This document shows positions 63,231-64,000 of a stretch of 64,000 nucleotides of DNA, one piece after another. The stretch lies in contig JAYOEY010000002.1 in assembly GCA_038116945.1 (NCBI GenBank), positions 1-64,000 of the forward strand, given 5' to 3'. Each line of letters opens with the position of its first letter. Position 1 is the stretch's first letter. Origin of the DNA: JAYOEY01 sp038116945. Its GTDB lineage: Bacteria; Pseudomonadota; Alphaproteobacteria; MPNO01; UBA2964. Made by a program: the position numbers and the translations under genes. The notes beneath the pieces were generated by a model, which was given only the letters and a program-made list of their open reading frames with translations, was not told where the DNA came from and searched no databases.

Positions 63231-64000
63231 TCAGCCGCCGGTATTGACGCCGATGCCGGCGGCCTGCCGCTTGAACATCCGGGCGAAAATGAACGTGCTG
63301 CCCCTCAGGAAGGTGACGAACTTGTCGAAGGTCCGGATATCCAGAAGGTGCTCAAGCAATTTTCTCGGGCGCAGGTAAAAGCGCCGGAAGGCATATTTCT
63401 GCAATTCCAGAATGCGTTCGTCGGACAGGCTTTCGAGATGATGCACAGGCCGCGTGTAGACCCCGTACATGGAATAGTCCCGGCTGTCGATCAGCCCTTT
63501 CTCGTCGAGCTGGTAATACACCTCGCTGCCGGGAAACGGTTTCAAAATCAGAAACTTGGCAAATTTGACATCGAGCTCGACGGCGAACTCGATGGTTTCC
63601 TTTATGCTTTCCTCGTCGTCGCCCGGCAGGCCGATCATGAAGAAGCCCCAGGTATCGAGCCCCAGACCCTTTGCGGTATCGACGGCTTTGCGGACGCGAT
63701 CCTTGTTGATTCCCTTCTTGATCACCTTGAGGACCCGTTCGCTGCCCGACTCGATCCCGAATCCGACATTGGTCAGGCCGACATCGCGCAGCAGGGTCAG
63801 GATTTCCTCGTTGACCATATCGGCACGCAGCCCATTGGCTACCTGAAGTCGCAGCTTGTACGGCTCCTGTTTCAGGAGCGTACAGAACTCCCTGACGAAA
63901 GGTTTGTTGGCGGTGATGACGTCGTCGAGAAAATGAATTTCCTTTACGCCGTATGTCTCCACCAGATGCCGAATCTCCTCGATAACGTTCTGGGGAGACC
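63231..64000 (-). CDS. Radical SAM protein (probably B12-binding type), C-terminal part
   Basis: At least 256 residues are visible; the gene continues past the right edge, where the N-terminal domain and the Cys cluster should lie. The visible part reads SPQNVIEEIRHLVETYGVKE, then FLDDVITANKPFV, NVGFGIESGSERVLKVIKKG and GFFMIGLPGDDEESI, which are the standard radical SAM barrel segments of Elp3/MiaB-like and B12-binding-type proteins. The C-terminal extension R-R-F-Y-L-R-P is common in cobalamin-dependent members. Start and exact class cannot be seen. Confidence 0.82.
   Translation of the reverse strand, partial: SPQNVIEEIRHLVETYGVKEIHFLDDVITANKPFVREFCTLLKQEPYKLRLQVANGLRADMVNEEILTLLRDVGLTNVGFGIESGSERVLKVIKKGINKDRVRKAVDTAKGLGLDTWGFFMIGLPGDDEESIKETIEFAVELDVKFAKFLILKPFPGSEVYYQLDEKGLIDSRDYSMYGVYTRPVHHLESLSDERILELQKYAFRRFYLRPRKLLEHLLDIRTFDKFVTFLRGSTFIFARMFKRQAAGIGVNTGG

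Noticed and set aside
62904..63378. Two short plus-strand open frames to the right of the MBOAT gene
   Set aside because: They run through the operator or opposite the radical SAM gene, lack ribosome sites and have no recognisable sequence.

Overview
The window is high-GC DNA with dense, often overlapping genes. It looks like an alphaproteobacterium, possibly a Rhodospirillales-type marine or soil heterotroph. Support for this is the DUF1674/SDHAF4-type gene, the rpe-heparinase gene pair, the CoxL-like hydroxylases and the general gene style. The lineage is inference, because no rRNA or tRNA gene was recognised. No CRISPR array or insertion sequence was seen.

Region 1 (1-13.2 kb) is catabolic. 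A minus-strand run encodes a CaiB/BaiF CoA-transferase (cut by the window edge), a CoxL-like molybdenum hydroxylase, a thiolase, its usual DUF35 Zn-ribbon/OB-fold partner and a UbiD-family decarboxylase. Then come two EamA exporters, an Old Yellow Enzyme, glutaminase, a dienelactone-hydrolase-like protein and a second CoxL-like protein. The substrate is unknown.

Region 2 (13.2-15.5 kb) is a small accessory patch: an AT-rich orphan membrane/coiled-coil gene, an AT-rich gap, and a hicA-hicB toxin-antitoxin pair with a readable promoter/operator.

Region 3 (15.5-27.1 kb) is mostly housekeeping: gpsA, an EVE protein, a Rieske protein, acs, an SDHAF4-like gene, htpX, rsmB, rpe and a heparinase-like gene. 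Inserted here is an SxtJ / DUF5989 / carbamoyltransferase module. Two copies of a paired-hairpin intergenic repeat lie at 10.75 and 19.6 kb.

Region 4 (27.1-64 kb) is a large surface-glycan locus. Its left arm holds a TviB/WbpO-type nucleotide-sugar dehydrogenase, a PEP mutase fused to a nucleotidyltransferase (phosphonate chemistry), a CysN-CysC relative whose GTPase part has decayed, and a B12-binding radical SAM protein. A winged-helix regulator and a NusG/RfaH-like factor then lead a tightly coupled plus-strand operon of about 20 genes (36.7-56.5 kb). With pseB on the opposite strand, this gives a nearly complete pseudaminic-acid-type pathway: PseB, PseC, a PseG-PseH fusion, PseI and two SpsF-type cytidylyltransferases. 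Extra modifying enzymes are a WbpG/PseA amidotransferase with private HisH and HisF, a formyltransferase, a PIG-L deacetylase, an N-acetyltransferase, two more aminotransferases, an aldo/keto reductase and a Gfo/Idh oxidoreductase. The right arm (minus strand) holds an MBOAT acyltransferase, an SGNH-like protein, a PhyH-type dioxygenase, an ABC flippase and pseB, with a second radical SAM gene at the edge.

The most striking non-coding signal is a tandem GTTC-N7-GAAC operator. It occurs with identical spacing at 33.73 kb (three dyads) and 62.91 kb (two dyads) and probably ties both arms of the glycan locus into one regulon. An ops-like element follows the RfaH-like gene.
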